The translations under genes were made by a program, and so were the position numbers. A stretch of 9,497 nt of DNA from Planctomycetaceae bacterium (GTDB lineage Bacteria > Planctomycetota > Planctomycetia > Pirellulales > Thermoguttaceae): NCBI GenBank assembly GCA_031278315.1, contig JAITKS010000409.1:1-9497 (forward strand), written 5' to 3'. Under the pieces are notes generated by a model. It was not told where the DNA came from. It did not search any database and saw nothing but the letters and a program-made list of their open reading frames with translations. Shown here piece after piece: positions 1 through 7,220 of this stretch (position 1 is the stretch's first letter; every line of letters begins with the position of its first letter).

Positions 1-29
1 ATTACATTCGTTTTTTATTTTTTTAATTG

Positions 30-62
30 AAAATATTGTCAATAAACGTTGCAATATTTTTT
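30..62. terminator. AT-rich inverted repeat, possible terminator of an upstream gene
   Basis: A perfect 9-bp inverted repeat, AAAATATTG (30-38) and CAATATTTT (52-60), flanks a 13-nt loop, and the right arm runs into further T residues (57-62). This shape fits a weak intrinsic terminator for a gene lying to the left of the window. The stem has only one G-C pair, so in DNA this AT-rich it may also be chance. Confidence 0.3.
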
Positions 63-180
63 AATAAATACAACTTGTTTTTGAGTCAAAAAATTGTCTA
101 TGTTTTCGCCCTGCAAGGGTAATTTAAGTTTAAAACGAATACCGAAATTTAAAGTGTGAAAAGTATATTACGAATAATTT

Positions 181-206
181 TATTTCAGAAATGATCTGCT
201 GAAATA
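181..206. promoter_or_regulatory. Inverted repeat upstream of rtcB
   Basis: A perfect 8-bp inverted repeat, TATTTCAG (181-188) and CTGAAATA (199-206), is separated by 10 nt and ends 40 nt before the rtcB start codon. The spacing would suit a dimeric repressor or activator site, or a small leader hairpin. No convincing -35/-10 pair or Shine-Dalgarno sequence could be assigned in 1-246, so the regulatory role is inference only. Confidence 0.3.
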
Positions 207-246
207 TTGTCATGTTATAAAAATCTTCAAACTCAAATATCGAATT

Positions 247-1725
247 ATGCAATTTATACCGACAGAAAATGAAGCTATATCTACATTGGTTTCTGATTCG
301 GCTCCTCCGATAACAGTAATCGGTACGGAATCAATACGTTCAGCATTCGATACGAAATCGTTGCAACAGGCGGTAAATGCCCGCAGTGCTTGCGGTGTAA
401 CAGATGTAATATTAAATCCCGATGCTCATTGCGGATACGGCGCACCTATCGGTTGTGTTATGGTTTCACCGACGCATGTTTTTCCGGGACCTGTCGGTGT
501 TGATATTAAGTGTTCGATGTCATTATTGCAATTCGATCTGCCGTCGGAAGAAATTCGTGATCGTGTTGTTCGGCGCAAGTTGATAGATGCGATTTGTGAA
601 CGTACACCGACTGGTGCCGGTGCAGGTCAAAAGAGTGTTCGCAAGGGACGGAATTTGAATCAAAATACTGTTTATCAAGCTGTCATTGAAGGTGCATCTG
701 AATCGGTATGTGATCAATTAAATATTCCATTTGAATGGACACAGCGTTGTGAAGATGCATTTCATACCGGACATGATGGTACATCGGAATCGCTTGAGTT
801 TCGTCTGAAAAAAATATTGCCGGAAAAATACATGGTATATTTTTACGACAAGATGAATCAACTCGGCTCGTACGGCGGCGGCAATCATTTCGGCGAATGT
901 GAGATCGTAAAAATTGAACAAGATGACGAATCGAAAAGGGTCGCTGAAATTTTTGGTTTGAAGGACAATGGGGTTGCGTTTTTATCTCATTGCGGTTCTC
1001 GCGGATTTGGTAATATTTTAGCGGCTGAACAATTCAAGATATTAAAAAAATATTTTATTGATCGGGGAATTGCGTTTCCGGGCGGAGATCGTGAGTTAGT
1101 TTATGCGCCGTTAGGGTCGCCGGAAGCGAATAATTATCTCGATGATATGGCGATGGGAGCTAATTTTGCGACTGTAAATCATTTGTTGATCAACTCATTA
1201 ATTGTTGAAGCGTTTCGTGAAGTGTTTGCGGATGTTGAGGCAAAATTTATTTATTTTATAAGTCATAATATTGTGCGGCGTGAGATTTGGAAAAATGAAT
1301 CTGTGCTGGTACACCGCAAGGGTGCAACTCGTGCTTTTCCGGCGGGGCATCACGAATTAAAGGGAACTCCATTTGAAACAACCGGACATCCGATTTTGTT
1401 ACCCGGAAATCCGAAAGGCGGATCGGCGGTAATGATCGGGTTATCTGGTGCAAATATTAGTGCATACAGTATAAATCACGGCGCAGGACGTGCTATGGGA
1501 AGACGCAAAGCGTTTGATAACTTAAATCAAAAAGTTGTTGACAACGAAATAGAAGAAGCTGATATCTTAACTAACTGCCGAAAATATCCGTTAGATGAAG
1601 CTCCTGCCGCATATAAAAATTTTGATGAAGTCTTAAAAAGTGTAAAAATCTCAGGTCTAGCCAAAGAAATCGCAAGACTAAAAGCAACTTTTGTTATCAA
1701 AGATAGTGATAAAGCGGATGATTAA
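247..1725 (+). CDS. rtcB: RtcB-family RNA ligase (3'-phosphate/5'-OH RNA ligase)
   Basis: RtcB joins RNA 2',3'-cyclic-phosphate or 3'-phosphate ends to 5'-OH ends using GTP and Mn2+, in RNA repair or tRNA splicing in the cytoplasm. The 492-aa product has the family motifs in order: PDAH at 58-61, PGPVGVDIKC at 80-89 (metal ligands D86 and C89), GGGNHF at 210-215 (H214), HCGSRGFG at 248-255 (H248), HN at 340-341 (H340), HRKGATRAFP at 356-365, and HGAGR at 411-415, where H411 matches the histidine that is guanylylated. All expected ligands are present, so it should be active. It is longer than the roughly 400-aa E. coli enzyme and close to archaeal length. The usual DIxCGM motif reads DIKCSM, a mark of a divergent subgroup. 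The ATG at 247 has no clear ribosome-binding site. No archease or RtcA gene is nearby. The assignment to the family is firm; the natural RNA substrate is unknown. Confidence 0.94.
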   Translation: MQFIPTENEAISTLVSDSAPPITVIGTESIRSAFDTKSLQQAVNARSACGVTDVILNPDAHCGYGAPIGCVMVSPTHVFPGPVGVDIKCSMSLLQFDLPSEEIRDRVVRRKLIDAICERTPTGAGAGQKSVRKGRNLNQNTVYQAVIEGASESVCDQLNIPFEWTQRCEDAFHTGHDGTSESLEFRLKKILPEKYMVYFYDKMNQLGSYGGGNHFGECEIVKIEQDDESKRVAEIFGLKDNGVAFLSHCGSRGFGNILAAEQFKILKKYFIDRGIAFPGGDRELVYAPLGSPEANNYLDDMAMGANFATVNHLLINSLIVEAFREVFADVEAKFIYFISHNIVRREIWKNESVLVHRKGATRAFPAGHHELKGTPFETTGHPILLPGNPKGGSAVMIGLSGANISAYSINHGAGRAMGRRKAFDNLNQKVVDNEIEEADILTNCRKYPLDEAPAAYKNFDEVLKSVKISGLAKEIARLKATFVIKDSDKADD

Positions 1726-1751
1726 ATATTGAGACTTATTTCGCAAATGTC

Positions 1752-1815
1752 GAGACGCAATGTCTTGTGTATCGAACAAACTAAATTTTCTGTGGAGACG
1801 CAATACATTGTGTCT
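1752..1815. repeat. Two copies of a GAGACGCAAT repeat; second forms a hairpin
   Basis: GAGACGCAATGTCTTGTGT (1752-1770) and GAGACGCAATACATTGTGT (1795-1813) match at 16 of 19 positions and start 43 nt apart. Their downstream flanks are also loosely similar (both reach an AACAAAC), suggesting a diverged tandem duplication. The second copy folds on itself: AGACGCAA (1796-1803) pairs with TTGTGTCT (1808-1815) as 8 bp with one G-U pair around a 4-nt loop, followed by TTAATAAA. It could act as a weak terminator for rtcB or be a copy of a dispersed palindromic repeat. Confidence 0.55.
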
Positions 1816-1853
1816 TTAATAAACTTGTGTTTCTAACAAACGGATATATTCAG

Positions 1854-4800
1854 ATGAAACATTCTGCTGCAAGATTATTGATTTATTTTATTATTTTATG
1901 CAATTCTTTTTTTAATTTTCGATTAGAGTTGTCTTTTTATATTTCGGATTATATTTCGGAAAACAGTTTTTATAGAATGTGTTTTTGTGCTGCCGAAATT
2001 TATAATGCGGTGTGTATTTCTTTTGTTTTTTCTGACGATAATTTTGTTCAAACGAGATTGGGTCACGAACAAGATCAGAAACGGCTGCGGGATCGTTTTT
2101 GGCGAATTCTTGTTGATTCGCCGCATCGAGGTGCAACATTTGATCGTATTTATAATTTTTATTCTGAATCGAATGAAATTGATCAACTTATTAACAAAGG
2201 TGTAGAGTTATCGCAACAATTACCAAACAAAGCGGAGCCGCTGATTTTGCTTGGTCTAATATACGAGCGGTGCGGAGATATTGAAAAAGGAATCAACGCA
2301 TACAGACAAGCTATAAAAATTGACGCTAATAATTCGCTTGCGTTTTATTATCTTGGCGAGATGTTAATTGTGCGGGGAAAGTTGCGTGAAGCGATAAGTA
2401 TGTTGGAAAATTCGGTAAAGAATAAGCCGAACAAAAATGAATTAAGGTCTATTCTTTTATTGCTTGGCAAAACAGCTGAACGTTTAGGCGATTCAAAAAA
2501 AGCCGACAATGTTTGGAATAAATTAGTGCAGCTCTATCCTAACAATCCTGAAATTATAATAACGATTACAAACATTCTTGAATCGGAAGGACGAATCGAT
2601 GAAGCGGTCAAACGATATGAGCAATATCTAAAAAACAAAACCGATGATTACACTTTTGTCAGACTTAAATTAGCGGTGATTGCGTTAAAAATTCGGCAAA
2701 GTAAAGAGTTTTCGCCCGTTGATAATTATACGGAACTGTTAGATAAACTCGATTCAGACAGTTGGATTGCAGAAATTGTACGGAAACGTTTAGAACAATT
2801 TTTCGCTGAACGGGACAATTTCAACGGACTAGTTGATTTCTATAAAAACAGACTAAAAAAATATCCGAATGAACCTGCAACGATTTTGCAACTTGCCAAT
2901 TTACTTGTCAAACTTGAACGTAAAACCGAGACAATTGAATTACTCGAATTATCAATTACAAAATTTCCAAACAATATTTCTTTGAGATTGGCAATTATTG
3001 ATCTTTACATTACAAAAAATCAAATTGACAATGCAATTGAGCAATATCAAAAAATTGATGCAATCAAACCTGCCGATAAAAATTATCTGATCGGATGGGG
3101 CGAATTGGTACTAAAAACTAATAAAAATAATAAACGTGAAGAAACGGCAAAAATATGGTCACGATTAGTTGAATTATCGCCGGATGATCCGATGTCTGCA
3201 ATTCGTGCAGCAGAACTCGCAGCAAGACACGAAATAATAGACCTCGCCGAAAAATTTTACAAATATGCAATAACTTTACGGCCCGATGACGCAGCTTTTC
3301 GCGAATATCTCGGAATTTTTTATTACCGTCAAGCGGAGATCAAAAAGGCGATAGAAACGATTCAATCTATCGCCGAAGACAAACGAAAAAATGCTGAATC
3401 GTTAATACATGCCGGTTCTTTGTTACGATCGATTCAAGCTGAAAAAGAAGCTTTCAGTGCTTTTAGTAATGCCGTAAAACTTGCTCCCGAAAATGCAATT
3501 ATAAGATGGAAATATATCGAATCACTGATTAGAAAAGGCGAAATCGATAATGCTGTAATGCAGCTTATTGAAACTGATAAATTGATTAAATCGGATGATG
3601 AATTTGATGTTTTTTTACGTAATGAAATTCGTTTCGTGAAGCAAAATTTACAGACGGAAAAAATATTAAAAATTCTATCGGATAAAATTTCAACTGATAA
3701 TTTTTATAGCGATTCAAGTAATGATGTAACAAAAAATCAGATACAGCGGTTATATTGGCGTCTTGCGGTTTACAATCAGAGTGCGGGCAAATCGGAGGCA
3801 GCGGTAAAAAATATGGATAATGCGATTGAGTTTTCAAAAAATATTATCGAACATGTTGAGACGTTGGAAAAATCATTATCGTTACGAATATTGCAAGCGG
3901 CGGCGGAATTGTACAAAAATTGTAGTGCTGTCGATAAAGCTGTAAAAATTTTGCATGTTCTTGCGGCTCAAGACGGAGTGCGGCAAATTTCGTTTATACG
4001 TCAACTTGCGGTGTTACAAATTAGAACCGGCGATAAAGAATCTGCCGCACAAACAATTAATCGATTATTAGAATTCGGCACAGTTAATTCAGCGATTATT
4101 GCACAGTGTGCTGAATTGCTTCATGATTCTGAACGAATCGAAGATGCAATAAATTTATTACGGCGAGGATTACGATCTAATCATAATGATTTATTGTTAC
4201 AAAAAATGCTTTCTGAATATTCGGCAAAAAATAGACAGTTCAAAGAAGCAATTGAAGTTGCAAGACGTCACTTTGAACGGACTGAAAATATTGAAATAAA
4301 AATGCAGATTGCGAAAGAAATTTCTGAATATTATTTAGCAATTGAATCGGAAAATTCAAGTGAATCTGAAAGCAAAATTCCCCGCAAGCTGAACGATGAT
4401 CATTTGAGCGAGTTATTGTTTACAGTAAGAAACTCAGCAGACAAACGGACATCGATTTTATGTGCCGCAACTGCTTTTGAAGTTTTGTCAGATTACATTT
4501 CAGCGAGATCGGAGTTAGAAGGTTTTTTGATCACGGCAAATTATGCGAATCAGGTTGACAAATTATTGCTAAAAAAATTAGTAAATGTAACAGAGAAGTT
4601 ACAAGATTATGAGTCGGCGGTAAAGTATCAGGAGTTAATTTGTAGAAACAGTAAAGACCCGACTGAATTTGACAAGTTATTTGTACTTTATGATTTAAAT
4701 AACAACAGTGAAAAATGCTCTCAACTTTTTATGCAGCAAATATTGAATAAGACTAATGTAAAAGATCAAATCAGTATGATTGATAGAATGATTGGCCGTG

Positions 4801-5387
4801 AAGAATATGAAGCGGTTGATCATGTACTTGCTTTTTTTGAAATTCATGAAGAGCCGAATTGGGAAATAATGTACAGACAAGTTGCGGTTGCAGCATACAG
4901 GAAACAAAAAAATTTATCGGAATTAGTACGCAATTTTCGCAAGCAGAATTTTATCGATAATGAAAATAATAAACGTAACGAATATTTAACAGGAGAACGG
5001 CTGATACAATATTTGGATGATAGATTTAATAATCTTGCATGGAAACTTCCGCTAGATTTACCGACAAAAGATTTCACAATTTGGGAAATTGATGACAACA
5101 ATAATTCTGAAATGTTATCGATTTTCAGACAGCAAGAAATTTTCTTATTAACTTTATACAGAGAGAGGTTACAACGAAATAAGAATTACCGTACATTTAA
5201 TAATAAAGTTTTTCCCAAACCATTTTATAGTGTAAATAATTTGGAAGAGGCGAGGTTTCTTGTTTTATGCTGGTTATTAAGAGACCAAGACGCAGAAAAA
5301 ATAATCAATGACAATAATCCATCACCAGAAGAAATAAAAAAATTAAAAGCATTACAAAATAGTTGCAAATTATTAAACAACGGTTAG
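1854..5387 (+). CDS. Large exported tetratricopeptide-repeat (TPR) protein
   Basis: The product is 1,177 aa from the ATG at 1854. The frame is open to a GTG at 1827, but the ATG places a basic residue and a hydrophobic stretch (about residues 7-22, RLLIYFIILC...) right at the N-terminus, as in a signal peptide or membrane anchor. No proper lipobox precedes the cysteine. Helical TPR-like repeats cover about residues 125-265 and continue, more diverged, to about 800; typical units end in D/PNNP or PDD and carry GDIEKGINAYRQAI-like helices. A second helical stretch follows to the end, with EEARFLVLCWLL near the C-terminus. TPR arrays are protein-binding scaffolds; no catalytic domain is seen. 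The pattern is like large planctomycete TPR proteins (from memory, not searched). A weak CGGA lies 9 nt before the ATG. The stop codon sits inside a 7-bp repeat array. Function and partners are unknown. Confidence 0.85.
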   Translation: MKHSAARLLIYFIILCNSFFNFRLELSFYISDYISENSFYRMCFCAAEIYNAVCISFVFSDDNFVQTRLGHEQDQKRLRDRFWRILVDSPHRGATFDRIYNFYSESNEIDQLINKGVELSQQLPNKAEPLILLGLIYERCGDIEKGINAYRQAIKIDANNSLAFYYLGEMLIVRGKLREAISMLENSVKNKPNKNELRSILLLLGKTAERLGDSKKADNVWNKLVQLYPNNPEIIITITNILESEGRIDEAVKRYEQYLKNKTDDYTFVRLKLAVIALKIRQSKEFSPVDNYTELLDKLDSDSWIAEIVRKRLEQFFAERDNFNGLVDFYKNRLKKYPNEPATILQLANLLVKLERKTETIELLELSITKFPNNISLRLAIIDLYITKNQIDNAIEQYQKIDAIKPADKNYLIGWGELVLKTNKNNKREETAKIWSRLVELSPDDPMSAIRAAELAARHEIIDLAEKFYKYAITLRPDDAAFREYLGIFYYRQAEIKKAIETIQSIAEDKRKNAESLIHAGSLLRSIQAEKEAFSAFSNAVKLAPENAIIRWKYIESLIRKGEIDNAVMQLIETDKLIKSDDEFDVFLRNEIRFVKQNLQTEKILKILSDKISTDNFYSDSSNDVTKNQIQRLYWRLAVYNQSAGKSEAAVKNMDNAIEFSKNIIEHVETLEKSLSLRILQAAAELYKNCSAVDKAVKILHVLAAQDGVRQISFIRQLAVLQIRTGDKESAAQTINRLLEFGTVNSAIIAQCAELLHDSERIEDAINLLRRGLRSNHNDLLLQKMLSEYSAKNRQFKEAIEVARRHFERTENIEIKMQIAKEISEYYLAIESENSSESESKIPRKLNDDHLSELLFTVRNSADKRTSILCAATAFEVLSDYISARSELEGFLITANYANQVDKLLLKKLVNVTEKLQDYESAVKYQELICRNSKDPTEFDKLFVLYDLNNNSEKCSQLFMQQILNKTNVKDQISMIDRMIGREEYEAVDHVLAFFEIHEEPNWEIMYRQVAVAAYRKQKNLSELVRNFRKQNFIDNENNKRNEYLTGERLIQYLDDRFNNLAWKLPLDLPTKDFTIWEIDDNNNSEMLSIFRQQEIFLLTLYRERLQRNKNYRTFNNKVFPKPFYSVNNLEEARFLVLCWLLRDQDAEKIINDNNPSPEEIKKLKALQNSCKLLNNG

Positions 5388-5416
5388 TGGTTAACGGTTA
5401 GTGGTTAGTGGTTAGT
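5382..5416. repeat. Five tandem copies of the heptamer GGTTAGT
   Basis: Five consecutive 7-bp units fill 5382-5416 exactly: GGTTAGT, GGTTAAC, GGTTAGT, GGTTAGT, GGTTAGT; only the second differs. The TAG stop codon of the TPR gene (5385-5387) lies in the first unit, so the array straddles the coding end. Changes in copy number after the first unit would not alter the protein. Confidence 0.9.
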
Positions 5417-5463
5417 TCGCATGCGGAGATTTATATCGTTGCAGATTTTAGATTGAAAATAAA

Positions 5464-5520
5464 TTTCGTTTTTTTCGTGATCTCAAAAAAAAATCTCTGT
5501 GTTCTCTGTGGTCTCTGTGG
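5464..5520. repeat. Compound 9-bp-period repeats (TTTCGT and TCTCTGTG units)
   Basis: TTTCGT occurs at 5464-5469 and 5473-5478, and then TCTCTGTG occurs three times at 5494-5501, 5503-5510 and 5512-5519. Both sets have a 9-bp period. TTTCGTG is the reverse complement of the CACGAAA unit that appears, again with 9-bp period, at the right end of the window. Such phrases occur between genes in various environmental bacteria (from memory); no function is known to me. Confidence 0.7.
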
Positions 5521-5663
5521 TTAATAATAAAAAAAATCGGTAAAAATAAAATTGTTAAAAATGAACTTTGAACTTGGGGAATTTCACTGATTTATTACAA
5601 AAATATTTACAAAAATTGCTCTTGTTTCAAATTTGAATTTTTCTTATTATTCAAAAAGAGGGT

Positions 5664-5683
5664 TCGTTATTGGCGAATAACGA
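5664..5683. repeat. Perfect 8-bp hairpin in the intergenic region
   Basis: TCGTTATT (5664-5671) and AATAACGA (5676-5683) are perfectly complementary around a 4-nt GGCG loop. No T-run follows, so it is not a typical intrinsic terminator for the TPR gene almost 280 nt upstream. It may be an operator-like palindrome or part of a repeat. Confidence 0.45.
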
Positions 5684-5804
5684 TGCGGTCTTTGGGGTTG
5701 TTTTTATGAATGACTGCAAAAAGATCAAATGTACAATAAGTCGGCAAAAAAGATTTTTTATTTCAACAAAATAATCTGTTTGAGAGGTTTGTTTCCGCTT
5801 TTAT

Positions 5805-5824
5805 TGAATGAATGAATGAATGAA
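5805..5824. repeat. Tetranucleotide microsatellite (TGAA)5
   Basis: Five perfect TGAA units fill 5805-5824, followed by imperfect purine-rich continuation (AGATAGAAAGAAAC). The array ends 96 nt before the GTG start of the porin-like gene. Tetranucleotide arrays at such a distance can change promoter spacing when copy number varies. A weak TTGAGA (5780-5785) with TTGAAT 18 nt later (5804-5809) would put the array at a -10 region, but that promoter match is poor. Confidence 0.85.
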
Positions 5825-5907
5825 AGATAGAAAGAAACAAATTTATTTCTGATATTTGTCTGACTTTTTCGGAATAAAAGTATCCGGTATTTTTTGCCGG
5901 CTATTTT

Positions 5908-5912
5908 GGGAG
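5908..5912 (+). promoter_or_regulatory. Shine-Dalgarno sequence of the porin-like gene
   Basis: GGGAG at 5908-5912 lies 8 nt before the GTG at 5921 and 14 nt before the ATG at 5927, favouring the GTG as start. It is the clearest ribosome-binding site in the window and supports translation starting upstream of the C tract, not at the internal GTG at 6250. A small hairpin (CCGGTA 5884-5889 with TGCCGG 5895-5900, one G-U pair, 5-nt T loop) sits just upstream. Confidence 0.6.
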
Positions 5913-5920
5913 TATTTTAA

Positions 5921-7209
5921 GTGAGAATGATTTTTTGGATGACATTTTGGATATGTTCCGTTTTTTGGATAACTGAACTGTATTCTGACGAAACTGTTTT
6001 AACCGACAGTCATGTTTCGTTTCAGGAGATTACCTCTCTACCCCCCCCCCCCCCAATTATCTCAATTCCCTATCTTACCAAGAATGTCAATTAGGGCAAT
6101 GTTTTACGTTATCTGAAAAATTATCGAAAACAGAATTTCCGAATGAAACTCTTCGATACCGTTTTGCAGACGGAGAAGCCAAACTTGGAGTTTTAGTTCG
6201 CACGTATTATCGGAATGATCAGCGAATCCAATGGAGCGGCGGTGAAACCGTGTTTGGTGTTGAATCGATTCTTACTCCGCAAATCAAACTTAATGCTCAA
6301 TCCTGCGAAATAAACTTGAACGGTGAAATTTATTTGAATCAGCCGTATGATAAAAATATCTACTTAAACAATCCTGAGCGTCAATCTTATTCAGCCAATT
6401 ACGAAATTGATTCTTTTGAAATTTCACAACTTTATGTGTCATGTAAATGGCGTGATATTGAATTACATGCTGGAAAATTTGAAACACCTTTTGGTCGTTG
6501 TTCTGTTCCGTTAATGAGCAATACGAAAGCAGACGCTCCGTTTATTCGTACAGAATCTATTTTGTGGAATCAGACTGGATTTCTGTTTCGTTGGACTCCT
6601 TCGGTTTGGGAATTTGATGCTGCTTTTGTCAACGGATGTACCGGATTAGATACCAATTCAATGAAAGCTGTAATTGGCCGTATCGGAATGAACTTTGAAC
6701 ATTTTCGTTGCGGTGTTAGCGGTCTTTATCAAGACGGAATCGGCTCTGAAGAAATGAAAGAGTACAAAAATCATATCGGACTAGACGCCGCAACGCGTTT
6801 CGGAAATTGGACTCTGTCGGCGGAAGTAATTTACGATCAATACGGATTAAGACGCTCATTTGACCCCGCACAAATTTTCTGGGAAAAGAGTATCTATTAT
6901 CGTCAGATTAACAAAGCAGATTCTGTTCCGATAACCGGTTTGGGTTATTATATCGATCTCAATTATCATTTCGGGAAATTGCTGTTCGATTTGAATTACG
7001 GTGAATTTTATCCTGAACAATTAAACCGTCAGGATTATCCGCAGCATGATTTAATCAACCGCCGTTTACTTGTAAAAGCCGGCTGGAATTTCAATAAGTT
7101 TTTGCAATTGTATGGTGCATTCATTATTGAAAACGGCAACTATATTGCTCAAGCAGGAAGACCAAGACGAGCTTGGTATTTGCTGTCCGGTATCAAATTT
7201 CAATTTTAG
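5921..7209 (+). CDS. Porin-like outer-membrane beta-barrel protein, frame broken at a C14 tract
   Basis: From the GTG at 5921 the first part encodes a tryptophan- and phenylalanine-rich signal peptide (about residues 1-22, possible cleavage after LYS) and reads into 14 C at 6041-6054, then stops at TAG 6092-6094 after 57 aa. The other part is open from 5989 to 7209 one frame away. One extra C (15) or two fewer (12) joins them into a 429- or 428-aa protein. The barrel part has alternating hydrophobic strands, a GKFETPFG motif (residues 185-192 of the joined protein) like the GQFKxPFG of OprO/OprP-type porins, and ends in KFQF with the C-terminal phenylalanine used by the BAM machinery. It would form a channel in the outer membrane; substrate unknown. 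As given the gene is off, either by phase variation or by a sequencing error. The internal GTG at 6250 would lack a signal peptide and is an unlikely start. Confidence 0.75.
6041..6054. repeat. Homopolymer of 14 C inside the porin-like gene (putative phase-variation switch)
   Basis: Fourteen consecutive C residues lie 120 nt into the coding region, just after the signal-peptide segment. No other C or G run in the window comes near this length, although the DNA is AT-rich. Tract lengths of 12, 15 or 18 would keep the barrel in frame and encode 4, 5 or 6 prolines (from residue 41); 14 gives a 57-aa peptide. Poly-C and poly-G tracts that switch surface proteins by slipped-strand mispairing are well known in Campylobacter, Neisseria and Helicobacter. 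Confidence 0.9.
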
Positions 7210-7220
7210 AAATCAGCAAA

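Larger units (their letters stand above)
5388..5920. other. 533-bp repeat-rich intergenic region without a supported gene
   Basis: In order it holds the rest of the GGTTAGT array, a TTTCGT pair with 9-bp period (5464-5478), three TCTCTGTG units with 9-bp period (5494-5520), a perfect hairpin (5664-5683), a (TGAA)5 microsatellite (5805-5824), a small leader hairpin (5884-5900) and a Shine-Dalgarno sequence for the next gene (5908-5912). The only small reading frame noticed (5706-5774, 22 codons) has no ribosome-binding site and is lysine-rich low-complexity, so I do not call it. The gap must hold the promoter of the porin-like gene, but no clean -35/-10 pair stands out. Confidence 0.7.

Noticed and set aside
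1827..1853. GTG at 1827 as the start of the TPR gene
   Set aside because: It adds nine polar residues before the signal-like segment and overlaps the repeat region; the ATG at 1854 gives a normal signal-peptide start.
1923..2186. Reverse-strand and alternate-frame reading frames of 60-90 codons lying inside the five genes
   Set aside because: They overlap well-supported genes, lack ribosome-binding sites and recognisable motifs, and are expected shadows of the real frames.
5671..5686. Sigma-54 promoter (TGG ... TGC) upstream of the porin-like gene
   Set aside because: The GG-to-GC spacing is 11 nt instead of the required 10, and the match coincides with a perfect hairpin that explains the sequence better.
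5706..5774. 22-codon reading frame in the long intergenic gap
   Set aside because: It has no Shine-Dalgarno sequence, a lysine-rich low-complexity product, and is of a length expected by chance.
6250..7209. Porin-like gene starting at the internal GTG at 6250 as an intact 319-aa gene
   Set aside because: It has no ribosome-binding site or signal peptide, the same frame is open and protein-like far upstream to 5989, and a good start with signal peptide lies at 5921 in the other frame.
5921..7209. Porin-like gene as a decayed pseudogene
   Set aside because: There is only one frame disruption, it falls in a homopolymer, and the barrel, signal peptide and C-terminal Phe are all intact. A phase switch or sequencing error is more likely.
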